This document shows, in pieces, positions 5,628 through 11,383 of a stretch of DNA of 11,383 nt. The notes below the pieces were generated by a model. That model saw only the letters and a program-made list of their open reading frames with translations. It was not told where the DNA came from and made no database searches. The first letter of the stretch is position 1. Each line of letters begins with the position of its first letter. This stretch comes from Sulfitobacter sp. (GTDB lineage Bacteria > Pseudomonadota > Alphaproteobacteria > Rhodobacterales > Rhodobacteraceae). Both the position numbers and the translations under genes were made by a program. The stretch spans positions 1-11,383 of the forward strand of contig JAGXHD010000231.1 of NCBI GenBank assembly GCA_024636395.1, written 5' to 3'.

Positions 5628-7372
5628 GTCCGATTGGTGATCCACATGCACTGGTAGGGGGCGACCGTGATGTGGGACGCGGTGGCATCGATGGGAGTGC
5701 CGCTCAGCAGATCGGTCCAGTCCTGATCCTCGATCAGGTTGAGCGCTACGGCGGGCACGTCCACCGCGCTGTCGCTCACGTTGTGCAGGGCAAATATGGA
5801 TTGCCGCCGGTCGAGGCTTTGACGCCAGATGCCAAAGATGCGGTCATCGCCGAGATTGACCGTGAATTGGGTCGCGTTGGGATGAAATGCCGCTTGCTTG
5901 CGCCGGATCCTGAGCCGCGCGGACAGATCGCCCATCACGCGGGCCTGCGGGGTGGATGGATCGTCGAGCAGGGTGCGCAGTGCAGGGTAGTCCCAGCGGT
6001 GGCGGTTGATAGCACGATTCATGCCGCGGTGCTCGACGCTGTGCAAATCGTTCGGTGTCGCCAGCATCGCGTGAATGTAGAAGGCTGGGATCCCCTCCAG
6101 CGACATCACGATGGTCTGCGAACATATGAACCGCGCGTGATGATGCGCGTCCTCGCCCTTAAACGTGCGCGACATCGCATCGTAAAAGGTCGTGTTGAGC
6201 TCGTAGGGACTCTCGCCGCCACCGGGCAGCGTGCGCATGGAGACCAGCCCCCCTACCTTTTTGACCGTCTCGATGACCTGTTGCTTCTCGTCCTCCGACA
6301 ACAGCCCCTCGGCGGGCCGCATCCCGATGCCATCGTGGCTGGCGGTGAAATTGAGATAGGCGCAGCCCATCGGGGCAGGGGGCATCCCGCGTTGCCAGCG
6401 GCGCAGGTGCTCCGCGTTGCCTGACATCAACGCGTGCAGGATCAGCGGCGGCAGAGGAAAGTTGTAAATCGCGTGTGCCTCGTCACCGCGCCCGAAATAG
6501 CTCAGGTTTTCGGCTTTCGGCACGTTCGTCTCGGTGAGCAGGATAATCGTTTCTGCCGCATAATCGCACAGCAGGCGCATCAGTTTGATCACGGCATGGG
6601 TCTGCGGCAGATGGATCGAGGGCGAGCCGATTTCCTTCCACAAGAACGCGACCGCATCCAGTCGGATGATCTGAACGCCATTGTCCACATGCAGGCGGAT
6701 GATTCGCAAAAACTCCAGCAAGACTTCTGGATTGCGGAAATCCAGATCGATCTGGTCGTGGCTGAAGGTGCACCAAACATACTTTGGCCCCGCGCTGGTC
6801 TCGACTTCGCGCAGCAGTGGCGTGGTACGGGGGCGGACCACGTCGCCCAGATCGTCCTCGGGCGAGGCCTCGAAAAAGAAGCGGTCGTAGGGCGGCTGGC
6901 CCTGCCGGTAGGCGGTGAACCAGTTCCCCTGGCTAGATACGTGGTTGAGGACCAGATCGGACATCAGGGTAAATCTGGCGGCGATGCGGTTGATGTCAGG
7001 CCAGTCGCCGAGTTGAGGATTGACCGCGCGGAAATCCGATACCGCGAAGCCATCATCCGAAGTATAAGGGAAGAACGGCAGGATGTGGACGGCGTTGAGC
7101 GTTCCGTCCAGATAGGTCTCCAAGAAATCCGACAGCAGATCGAGCGGTTTGTGGGCGCCGTCAATGATCGAATTTCCGTAGGTAATGAGCAGTGCATCTT
7201 TCTGCGACCATAGCGTATTGCCGGGAATCCGCCCGCGCCTGCGCTGCGCCGCCCCTTCGGGCCAGAACGCCTCGATTACCTTGCCGCTTAGGATATTCGC
7301 ATCGCGCTCGGGGTAGATCTGTCTGAGAAGCGATGAGAGCTTGGGGCGGATGGCGTGCGCGGAATCTGTCAT
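5624..7372 (-). CDS. GH13_18 sucrose-phosphorylase-family enzyme, probable glucosylglycerate phosphorylase
   Basis: A 582-residue cytoplasmic (no signal peptide) alpha-glucoside phosphorylase with the GH13 TIM barrel. Catalytic residues are visible: nucleophile Asp239 in QIIRLDAV, acid/base Glu281 in LLTETNVP, and transition-state Asp347 in TASHDGIG; SDLVLNH (138-144) is the first conserved GH13 region. Loop A reads VVRPRTTPLL (179-187), with the phosphate-site RPR found in the subfamily. Subfamily 18 contains sucrose, sucrose-6-phosphate, glucosylglycerol and glucosylglycerate phosphorylases; E. coli YcjM is of the last type. The TETN acid/base segment and the longer N-terminus differ from bifidobacterial sucrose phosphorylase. 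Facing the two glucosylglycerate synthesis genes, it most likely splits glucosylglycerate with phosphate into glucose-1-phosphate and D-glycerate. ATG at 7372 is chosen because the upstream extension to 7615 is arginine-rich and non-conserved. Family firm; substrate inferred. Confidence 0.88.
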   Translation of the reverse strand: MTDSAHAIRPKLSSLLRQIYPERDANILSGKVIEAFWPEGAAQRRRGRIPGNTLWSQKDALLITYGNSIIDGAHKPLDLLSDFLETYLDGTLNAVHILPFFPYTSDDGFAVSDFRAVNPQLGDWPDINRIAARFTLMSDLVLNHVSSQGNWFTAYRQGQPPYDRFFFEASPEDDLGDVVRPRTTPLLREVETSAGPKYVWCTFSHDQIDLDFRNPEVLLEFLRIIRLHVDNGVQIIRLDAVAFLWKEIGSPSIHLPQTHAVIKLMRLLCDYAAETIILLTETNVPKAENLSYFGRGDEAHAIYNFPLPPLILHALMSGNAEHLRRWQRGMPPAPMGCAYLNFTASHDGIGMRPAEGLLSEDEKQQVIETVKKVGGLVSMRTLPGGGESPYELNTTFYDAMSRTFKGEDAHHHARFICSQTIVMSLEGIPAFYIHAMLATPNDLHSVEHRGMNRAINRHRWDYPALRTLLDDPSTPQARVMGDLSARLRIRRKQAAFHPNATQFTVNLGDDRIFGIWRQSLDRRQSIFALHNVSDSAVDVPAVALNLIEDQDWTDLLSGTPIDATASHITVAPYQCMWITNRT

Positions 7373-7385
7373 GGAGGCTTCTTTG

Positions 7386-7403
7386 CATGTTTGGTCATGT
7401 TTG
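7386..7403. repeat. CATGTTTG tandem pair, one helical turn apart
   Basis: CATGTTTG occurs at 7386-7393 and 7396-7403, a spacing of exactly 10 bases. It begins 13 bases upstream of the phosphorylase ATG, so it would fall in the 5' leader or near the start of transcription on the - strand. Same-face spacing suggests a protein-binding site; this is inference. Confidence 0.4.
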
Positions 7404-7426
7404 AAAATGCTAGCACGCGCTCCGGC

Positions 7427-7448
7427 GCGGCGCGAGATCTCGTGCCGC
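7427..7448. promoter_or_regulatory. 22-base palindrome, candidate operator of the phosphorylase gene
   Basis: The left arm GCGGCGCGAGA (7427-7437) abuts the right arm TCTCGTGCCGC (7438-7448). Ten of eleven positions are Watson-Crick pairs and the other is G-T. With no loop, it cannot fold well as RNA and is better explained as a two-fold symmetric DNA-binding site. It lies 55-76 bases upstream of the phosphorylase ATG. Which regulator binds is unknown. Confidence 0.45.
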
Positions 7449-7546
7449 CGGGGCGATTGTGCAGCATATGTTTTTAAGAACCTGGTGCGATATGCTTGAT
7501 TTTGCGGCACAAAGAGCGCGCGGGCTCTGGATATTGTGTGCAGTGA

Positions 7547-7582
7547 CCCGGCCGTTGCGCAGGGCAGCGCTGTGCGGCCGGG
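7547..7582. repeat. Inverted repeat with nested stem
   Basis: CCCGGCCG (7547-7554) and CGGCCGGG (7575-7582) can form an 8-pair stem, and an inner GCGC/GCGC stem can nest within it. There is only a short T-run (four) a few bases further on, so it is a poor terminator. It may be an mRNA leader structure if transcription starts upstream of it. Confidence 0.3.
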
Positions 7583-7631
7583 GTGCCGTTTTGGATTTGT
7601 TCGATTTGCGGGCATCTCGATCCGATACGAC

Positions 7632-7637
7632 TAAAAT
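7632..7637 (+). promoter_or_regulatory. Candidate -10 element of the ABC importer operon
   Basis: TAAAAT matches the -10 consensus at 5 of 6 positions. It lies within the small dyad CTAAAATTTAG (7631-7641). The nearest -35-like box, TTGCGG at 7606-7611, is 20 bases upstream, too far for a good promoter, so an activator may be needed. An AAATTT repeat (7634-7639, 7647-7652) follows. Confidence 0.22.
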
Positions 7638-7751
7638 TTAGGCACAAATTTCGGCGCAGAGGCGGAAGAATTTGGCGGCGCCGATCCCGTCTTTTGCGGG
7701 CAACGGGTGTCTGGTATCCGGACCGTGCTAAACATATTTGGGGGGCTTTCC

Positions 7752-8759
7752 ATGATCCATTACAAGACGCTGCTTGCCGCTGCCGCAACACTGTTCTCAT
7801 CTCCTGCGTTCGCTCAGACCGAGATGCCTTTTGCACTGGACTGGAAGTTCGAAGGGCCCGCCGCGCCCTATTTCCACGCGCTCGATGCAGGCTATTTCGC
7901 GGACGCGGGTCTTACCGTGACGATCAGCGAAGGTGCAGGCTCGCTCGATGCGATCCCCAAAGTGGCGACCGGTGCCTTTCCGGTGGGTTTTGCGGACATC
8001 AACTCGCTGATGCGCTTTCTTGACCAGAACCCCGGCGCGCCTGTGACCGCCGTGATGATGATTTACGACAAGCCTCCTTTTGCTGTGGTCGGGCGCCGCT
8101 CTCTCGGCGTGGAGGGTCCGGGTGATCTGGCGGGCAAGACACTGGGGGCACCGCCGCCCGATGGGGCCTGGGCGCAGTTCCCTATATTTGCCGCGCAGAA
8201 TGATATCGATATCTCCACCATCACGGTCGAGCCTGTTGGCTTTCCGGTGCGGGAGCCGATGCTTGCAGAAGGCAATGTCGCCGCGATAACAGGCTTTTCG
8301 TTCTCCTCCACGCTCAACCTCAAGCGCCTCGGCGTTCCCGCAGAGGATATCTCGGTCCTGCTGATGGCCGATTACGGCGTGGACCTTTACGGCAATGCAA
8401 TCATCGTGAACACCGATTTCGCTTCGGCTAATCCCGAGCTGGTCACCGGCTTCCTGCATGCGGTCGCCATGGGCTGGAAGGATGCAATCGCGACCCCCGA
8501 TGCAGCTATCACCGCGCTGATGGAGCGCAACCCCGCCGCCGATGCTGCGCTCGAGACGGAGCGGTTGCAGATGTCTATCGACGACAACGTGCTGACCGAC
8601 TTCGTGATGGCCAATGGCATGGGCGGTATCGACGAGGCCCGTATGGCAAGTGCGATCGAGCAGACCAGGTCGGTCTACGAGTTCCAGACGGAGCCCGACG
8701 CCGCACTGTACTTTGACCCCGGCTATCTGCCCACGGATGGCAGCCTGATGTTGAAGTAA
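7752..8759 (+). CDS. ABC transporter periplasmic substrate-binding protein, NMT1/THI5-like
   Basis: A 335-residue exported binding protein of the NMT1/THI5-like (SsuA/TauA/ThiY) fold. The N-terminus MIHYKTLLAAAATLFSSPAFA is a Sec signal peptide, with cleavage expected after Ala21 (AFA before QTE). There is no lipobox cysteine, so it should be free in the periplasm. The mature start, FALDWKFEGPAAPYFHALDAGYFADAGL, is the family hallmark: a strand, then a helix containing the GYF-xx-GL motif. GAGSLDAIPKVATG and the FADINSL segment follow as ligand-pocket elements. ATG 7752 is supported by GGGGGG six bases before it. The ATPase and permease follow directly. Family members take up sulfonates, taurine, nitrate, thiamine pyrimidine or riboflavin; nothing in the window selects among these. 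Confidence 0.85.
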   Translation: MIHYKTLLAAAATLFSSPAFAQTEMPFALDWKFEGPAAPYFHALDAGYFADAGLTVTISEGAGSLDAIPKVATGAFPVGFADINSLMRFLDQNPGAPVTAVMMIYDKPPFAVVGRRSLGVEGPGDLAGKTLGAPPPDGAWAQFPIFAAQNDIDISTITVEPVGFPVREPMLAEGNVAAITGFSFSSTLNLKRLGVPAEDISVLLMADYGVDLYGNAIIVNTDFASANPELVTGFLHAVAMGWKDAIATPDAAITALMERNPAADAALETERLQMSIDDNVLTDFVMANGMGGIDEARMASAIEQTRSVYEFQTEPDAALYFDPGYLPTDGSLMLK

Positions 8760-8769
8760 CGTGCGCTCA

Positions 8770-8796
8770 GGGCCGCGCCCAAGTCCGGAGCGGCCC
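8770..8796 (+). other. Hairpin between binding-protein and ATPase genes
   Basis: GGGCCGC (8770-8776) and GCGGCCC (8790-8796) form a 7-pair stem with a 13-base loop, 11 bases after the binding-protein stop. No T-run follows. It probably protects the 3' end of the binding-protein message or attenuates partly, giving an excess of binding protein over transporter, as is common in importer operons. This role is inference. Confidence 0.4.
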
Positions 8797-8843
8797 GGAC
8801 TAATGAAAGATCGATCATAATAAACCTCATCGAAATCACCGGC

Positions 8844-9605
8844 GTGAGCCATGCCTACAAGACCAAGGGCGGCTTGCTGCCGGTGCTTGACGGGTTGGAG
8901 GTCGCTGTCCCCGAAGGGACTTTCGCTGCGGTCGTAGGTCCGTCGGGTTGTGGGAAATCCACACTCACAAAGCTGGTCGCGGGTCTGATGAAGCCCGACA
9001 CAGGCGAGGTCTGGCTGCACGGCGAGCGGGTTACGGCGCCGCGCAAGACGGTGGGCATGGCGTTTCAGAACCCCGTCCTGCTTGAGTGGCGGAGCATTCT
9101 GGAAAACGTGATCCTGCCGCTCGAAATCGTCGCGCCGAAAATGCCGCGCGCCCGGCGAGTTGCCCGTGCGATGGAGTTGCTGGAGATGGTGGGGCTTGTG
9201 GGCTTCGAGAACAAGCGCCCCTCGGAGCTTTCGGGCGGGATGCGCCAGCGCGCGTCGCTCTGCCGCTCGCTGGTGCACAAGCCCGAAGTGCTGATCCTCG
9301 ACGAGCCGTTCGGCGCGCTCGATGCGTTCACGCGCGAGGATCTGTGGCAGACGATGCGCGATCTGCGCCGCGCCGAGCCATTCACTGCCGTGCTGATCAC
9401 CCATGACCTGCGCGAGAGTGTTTTTCTGGGCGATCAGGTCATCGTTCTGTCGGGGCGTCCGGCGCGCACGCAATACGTCATGGACGTGGATTTACCGGAG
9501 GACCGGACCCTCGACGTGCTGTTTACGCCGCAGGCGGCCGGGATGTTGCACACCCTGCGCGACCAGATCAAGATCGCCCAGGGGCGCGGTGGGAAGGATC
9601 ACTGA
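8844..9605 (+). CDS. ABC transporter ATP-binding protein (NitT/TauT family)
   Basis: The ATPase subunit of the importer. From GTG 8844 it has 253 residues, with Walker A GPSGCGKST (32-40), Q-loop in AFQNPVLLEW, signature LSGGM (129-133), Walker B LILDEP (Asp153, Glu154), D-loop GALDAF and H-loop His187 in LITHD. All catalytic elements are intact. The QNPVLLEWRSILENVILPLEI stretch is typical of SsuB/TauB/ThiZ-like ATPases. The start is a problem: family-like sequence (NLIEITG) continues eight residues upstream of GTG 8844, to an ATA codon at 8820, and there is no ATG, GTG or TTG in this frame back to the binding-protein stop. GTG 8844 has no ribosome-binding site. The stop codon shares one base with the permease ATG. 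Confidence 0.85.
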   Translation: MSHAYKTKGGLLPVLDGLEVAVPEGTFAAVVGPSGCGKSTLTKLVAGLMKPDTGEVWLHGERVTAPRKTVGMAFQNPVLLEWRSILENVILPLEIVAPKMPRARRVARAMELLEMVGLVGFENKRPSELSGGMRQRASLCRSLVHKPEVLILDEPFGALDAFTREDLWQTMRDLRRAEPFTAVLITHDLRESVFLGDQVIVLSGRPARTQYVMDVDLPEDRTLDVLFTPQAAGMLHTLRDQIKIAQGRGGKDH

Positions 9606-10363
9606 TGCTGGGCAAGATCGCCACACCCGTGCTCGCCGTCTGCGTTTTTCTGGGGCTCTGGGAACTTCTGGTCTGGGCCAACGGCTGGCCCAACTACAAG
9701 ATGGCGTCGCCCTCCGATCTGCCGCCTGCGTTCTGGAAATACCGCGAGCTGTTTTTCACCATGGGCTGGCAGACGCTGTGGCGGACGGTGGCCGGGCTGA
9801 TGCTGGCGGTAGTTTTCGGCACGCTCATCGGCATGATCATCGGCTTTTCCCGGCTCGCGCGCGATGCTCTCTATCCTCTGCTCATCGGGTTCAACGCGAT
9901 CCCAAAAGCCACGCTTGTGCCGGTGATCTCGCTCATCTTCATCGGGCAACATGATTTCAACACCGTCCTCATGGCCTTCATGATCTCGTTTTTTCCCATC
10001 GCCGTGTCGGTGGGCATTGGCCTGTCGACGCTGGAACCGGAATACCGCGATATCCTGCGCGCGCTTGGCGCTTCGCGCTTCACGATCTTCCGCAAGATCG
10101 CCCTGCCCAAAACGCTGCCGGAGTTCTTCGGCGCGCTCAAGGTCTCGGCGACGCTGGCGTTCATCGGGACCAATCTCGTCGAGATCGTGAGCCCGCACGG
10201 GCGCGGCCTCGGCGCATTGTTCAAATCCGGCGAGACAAACGGAGATTACCCGCTGATGTTCGCGGTCCTGATCGCGCTCGCGTTTCTGGGCATCGTTTTG
10301 TATTATGCTGTGATCTTTCTGGAGCGTATTTTTGCAGGATGGGCAGAGCGGGAAGGGGGCTGA
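9605..10363 (+). CDS. ABC transporter permease (NitT/TauT family)
   Basis: A 252-residue inner-membrane permease of the binding-protein-dependent transport family (BPD_transp_1), of the length usual for SsuC/TauC-like proteins, with about six hydrophobic segments. The cytoplasmic EAA loop, which docks on the ATPase, runs from about residue 146 (EYRDILRALGASRFTIFRKI) to the following ALPKTLPEFF. Its ATG overlaps the last base of the ATPase stop, and AAGGA six bases before it acts as ribosome-binding site, so the two are translationally coupled. With a single permease gene, the transporter should contain a permease homodimer. No further gene of a pathway follows that would hint at the substrate, because the next gene has its own promoter. 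Confidence 0.9.
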   Translation: MLGKIATPVLAVCVFLGLWELLVWANGWPNYKMASPSDLPPAFWKYRELFFTMGWQTLWRTVAGLMLAVVFGTLIGMIIGFSRLARDALYPLLIGFNAIPKATLVPVISLIFIGQHDFNTVLMAFMISFFPIAVSVGIGLSTLEPEYRDILRALGASRFTIFRKIALPKTLPEFFGALKVSATLAFIGTNLVEIVSPHGRGLGALFKSGETNGDYPLMFAVLIALAFLGIVLYYAVIFLERIFAGWAEREGG

Positions 10364-10440
10364 TCGTCCTAGAGCGGCTCGCGCTGTTTCCTGTGAATCT
10401 TATCATCCGGGCTTTCAACGAATAAAATCCGGTTTTGCCC

Positions 10441-10471
10441 TTGACCCTCCAGCGACTGGAAGCCCTATCTA
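10441..10471 (+). promoter_or_regulatory. CueR-type copper-responsive promoter of copA
   Basis: A -35 box TTGACC (10441-10446) and a -10-like TATCTA (10466-10471) are 19 bases apart, the over-long spacing typical of MerR-family promoters. The spacer holds CCCTCC-N7-GGAAGC (10445-10463), which matches the CueR operator pattern CCTTCC-N7-GGAAGG at 10 of 12 positions. The inner arms TCCAG and CTGGA pair exactly. This indicates induction of the following gene by Cu(I)/Ag(I) through a CueR-like activator encoded elsewhere. Confidence 0.82.
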
Positions 10472-10499
10472 TGGACCAGCCAAGAGCAGGAGCATTCTC

Positions 10500-11383
10500 A
10501 TGAGCCGTGACCTATCCACAACCTTCAGCGTCCAAAACATGAATTGCGGTTCCTGTGTTGGGCGGGTTGAAAAGGCACTGCTTGCCGTGCCGGGCGTACA
10601 GTCCGCGAAGGTGAACCTTGCGACACAAACGGCCACAGTCTCCTCTGATGATGAGACGACCATCGGATCTGTCGTGGCAGCACTTGATTCTGCCGGATAT
10701 CCAGCGCAGCTGGAGACACTTCGCTTCTCGGTAGAGAATATGTCTTGCGCCTCCTGCGTGGGGCGGGTGGAGCGCGCGCTTGTAGCAGTGCCCGGTGTTG
10801 TGTCGGCTTCGGTCAATCTGGCGAGCGAGGAAGTCACAGTGGTTTCCGTATCTGCCCATGCAGCAACGATTGCGCAGGCCGCCACGCGTGAGGGGTATCC
10901 CGCGCGGCTGATTGGGGATGGTGCAAACAGCGATGCCGTTGCGCAGCGCAAGGCACTCGACGCCGCACATCTCAAAAACATGTCGTTGTTCGCGGCCTGC
11001 CTGACCTTGCCGGTTTTCGTGCTTGAAATGGGTTCCCACCTCATTCCTGCGCTGCATGCATTTATCATGCAGACCCTGGGTATGGGGCTCAGCTGGGGGA
11101 TCCAGTTCGTATTCACGACCGCTGTTCTCGTCTGGCCCGGGCGACAGTTCTTCCTAAAGGGCGTGCCTGCGCTTTTCAAAGGGGCGCCCGATATGAACAC
11201 TCTCGTGGCGCTTGGCGCCTCAGCCGCCTGGGGGTTTTCCACCGTAGCACTGTTTGCGCCGGGCTTGCTGCCGGACGGGACGCAGGTGGTTTATTTCGAG
11301 GCCGCCGCCGTCATCGTCACGCTCATCCTGCTCGGGCGCTATCTCGAGGAGCGCGCCAAGGGGCGCACCAGCGAGGCCATCAA
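10500..11383 (+). CDS. copA: Copper-exporting P1B-type ATPase CopA, N-terminal part (3' end outside window)
   Basis: The first 294 residues of a Cu(I)-translocating P-type ATPase; the frame is open to the window edge. Two ferredoxin-like heavy-metal-associated domains lie at about residues 8-70 and 75-140, each with a CxxC site: MNCGSC (Cys16, Cys19) and MSCASC (Cys83, Cys86). Transmembrane helices follow from about residue 162. The segment GAPDMNTLVALGA (from 228) and then FEAAAVIVTLILLGRYLEERAKG are characteristic of CopA-type pumps and rule out a plain metallochaperone. The actuator TGE, CPC metal site and DKTGT phosphorylation site lie beyond the window. AGGAG (10488-10492) is seven bases before the ATG. 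The CueR-type promoter just upstream fits copper efflux into the periplasm. Confidence 0.93.
   Translation, partial: MSRDLSTTFSVQNMNCGSCVGRVEKALLAVPGVQSAKVNLATQTATVSSDDETTIGSVVAALDSAGYPAQLETLRFSVENMSCASCVGRVERALVAVPGVVSASVNLASEEVTVVSVSAHAATIAQAATREGYPARLIGDGANSDAVAQRKALDAAHLKNMSLFAACLTLPVFVLEMGSHLIPALHAFIMQTLGMGLSWGIQFVFTTAVLVWPGRQFFLKGVPALFKGAPDMNTLVALGASAAWGFSTVALFAPGLLPDGTQVVYFEAAAVIVTLILLGRYLEERAKGRTSEAI

Larger units (their letters stand above)
7373..7751. other. Divergent intergenic region between phosphorylase and ABC importer
   Basis: These 379 bases lie between two outward-reading starts and must hold both promoters. Going left to right they contain: a CATGTTTG direct repeat, a 22-base palindrome, a CCCGGCCG/CGGCCGGG inverted repeat (7547-7554 and 7575-7582), and an AT-rich patch with TAAAAT at 7632-7637. 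Reading frames here are arginine-rich and have no family character, so I see no gene. No TPP-riboswitch-like conserved cores are visible ahead of the binding protein. Confidence 0.6.

Noticed and set aside
5543..7213. Two long + strand frames (5543-6424 and 6434-7213) opposite the phosphorylase
   Set aside because: Compositionally odd, with no recognisable domains, and covered by the GH13 gene whose catalytic motifs are all intact.
7373..7751. TPP or other riboswitch ahead of the THI5-like binding protein
   Set aside because: The conserved TPP cores (CUGAGA and the downstream ACCUGAUC-like segment) are not found, and the hairpins present do not form a recognisable aptamer.
7797..9473. A 558-codon open frame on the - strand opposite the binding protein and ATPase
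   Set aside because: It is rich in Arg, His and Gln with no family motifs and no signal or membrane segments, and lies exactly antisense to two well-supported genes. It is a high-GC shadow frame.
10364..10440. Terminator after the permease gene
   Set aside because: The only hairpin (AGCG-loop-CGCT at 10373-10385) has a four-pair stem and a weak T-stretch; not enough to call.
1..11383. Mobile elements, CRISPR arrays, tRNA or rRNA genes, phage or defence system
   Set aside because: No transposase, integrase, regular spaced repeat, clover-leaf or rRNA-like segment was seen, and composition is even across the window.

Overview
The window is a high-GC, gene-dense bacterial chromosome segment. 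Base composition, codon use, gene types and the layout of the copper promoter suggest an alphaproteobacterium, probably a marine Rhodobacterales/roseobacter-like organism. This placement is inference; there is no rRNA or other marker gene in the window. I see no mobile element, CRISPR array, tRNA or rRNA.

Left part (1-3500, + strand). The window opens inside the C-terminal half of an M20-family metallopeptidase. An EamA/DMT-type 10-helix transporter follows almost at once, with its ribosome-binding site inside the peptidase stop codon. After a short gap with an operator-like palindrome comes an FAD-dependent GMC oxidoreductase with an unusual active-site segment. A strong intrinsic terminator closes this unit, and a possible 26-codon ORF runs through that terminator.

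Centre (3500-7372). Two + strand genes form a tight pair: an HAD-IIB phosphatase of the mannosyl/glucosyl-3-phosphoglycerate phosphatase family and a GT81 glucosyl-3-phosphoglycerate synthase. Together they should make glucosylglycerate, a compatible solute. Facing them on the - strand, with the two stop codons overlapping, is a GH13_18 sucrose-phosphorylase-family enzyme. In this context it is best read as a glucosylglycerate phosphorylase, converting glucosylglycerate and phosphate to glucose-1-phosphate and glycerate. The three genes look like a compact make-and-recycle module for one osmolyte, and this is the most interesting biology here.

Right part (7373-11383, + strand). A 379-base divergent region holds repeats and a 22-base perfect-centre palindrome. 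It leads into a complete NitT/TauT/thiamine-precursor-like ABC importer: binding protein, ATPase and permease, substrate unknown. The ATPase appears to lack a normal start codon. Finally, a textbook CueR-type (19-bp spacer) promoter drives a copper-exporting P1B-type ATPase with two N-terminal metal-binding domains, which runs off the right edge of the window.
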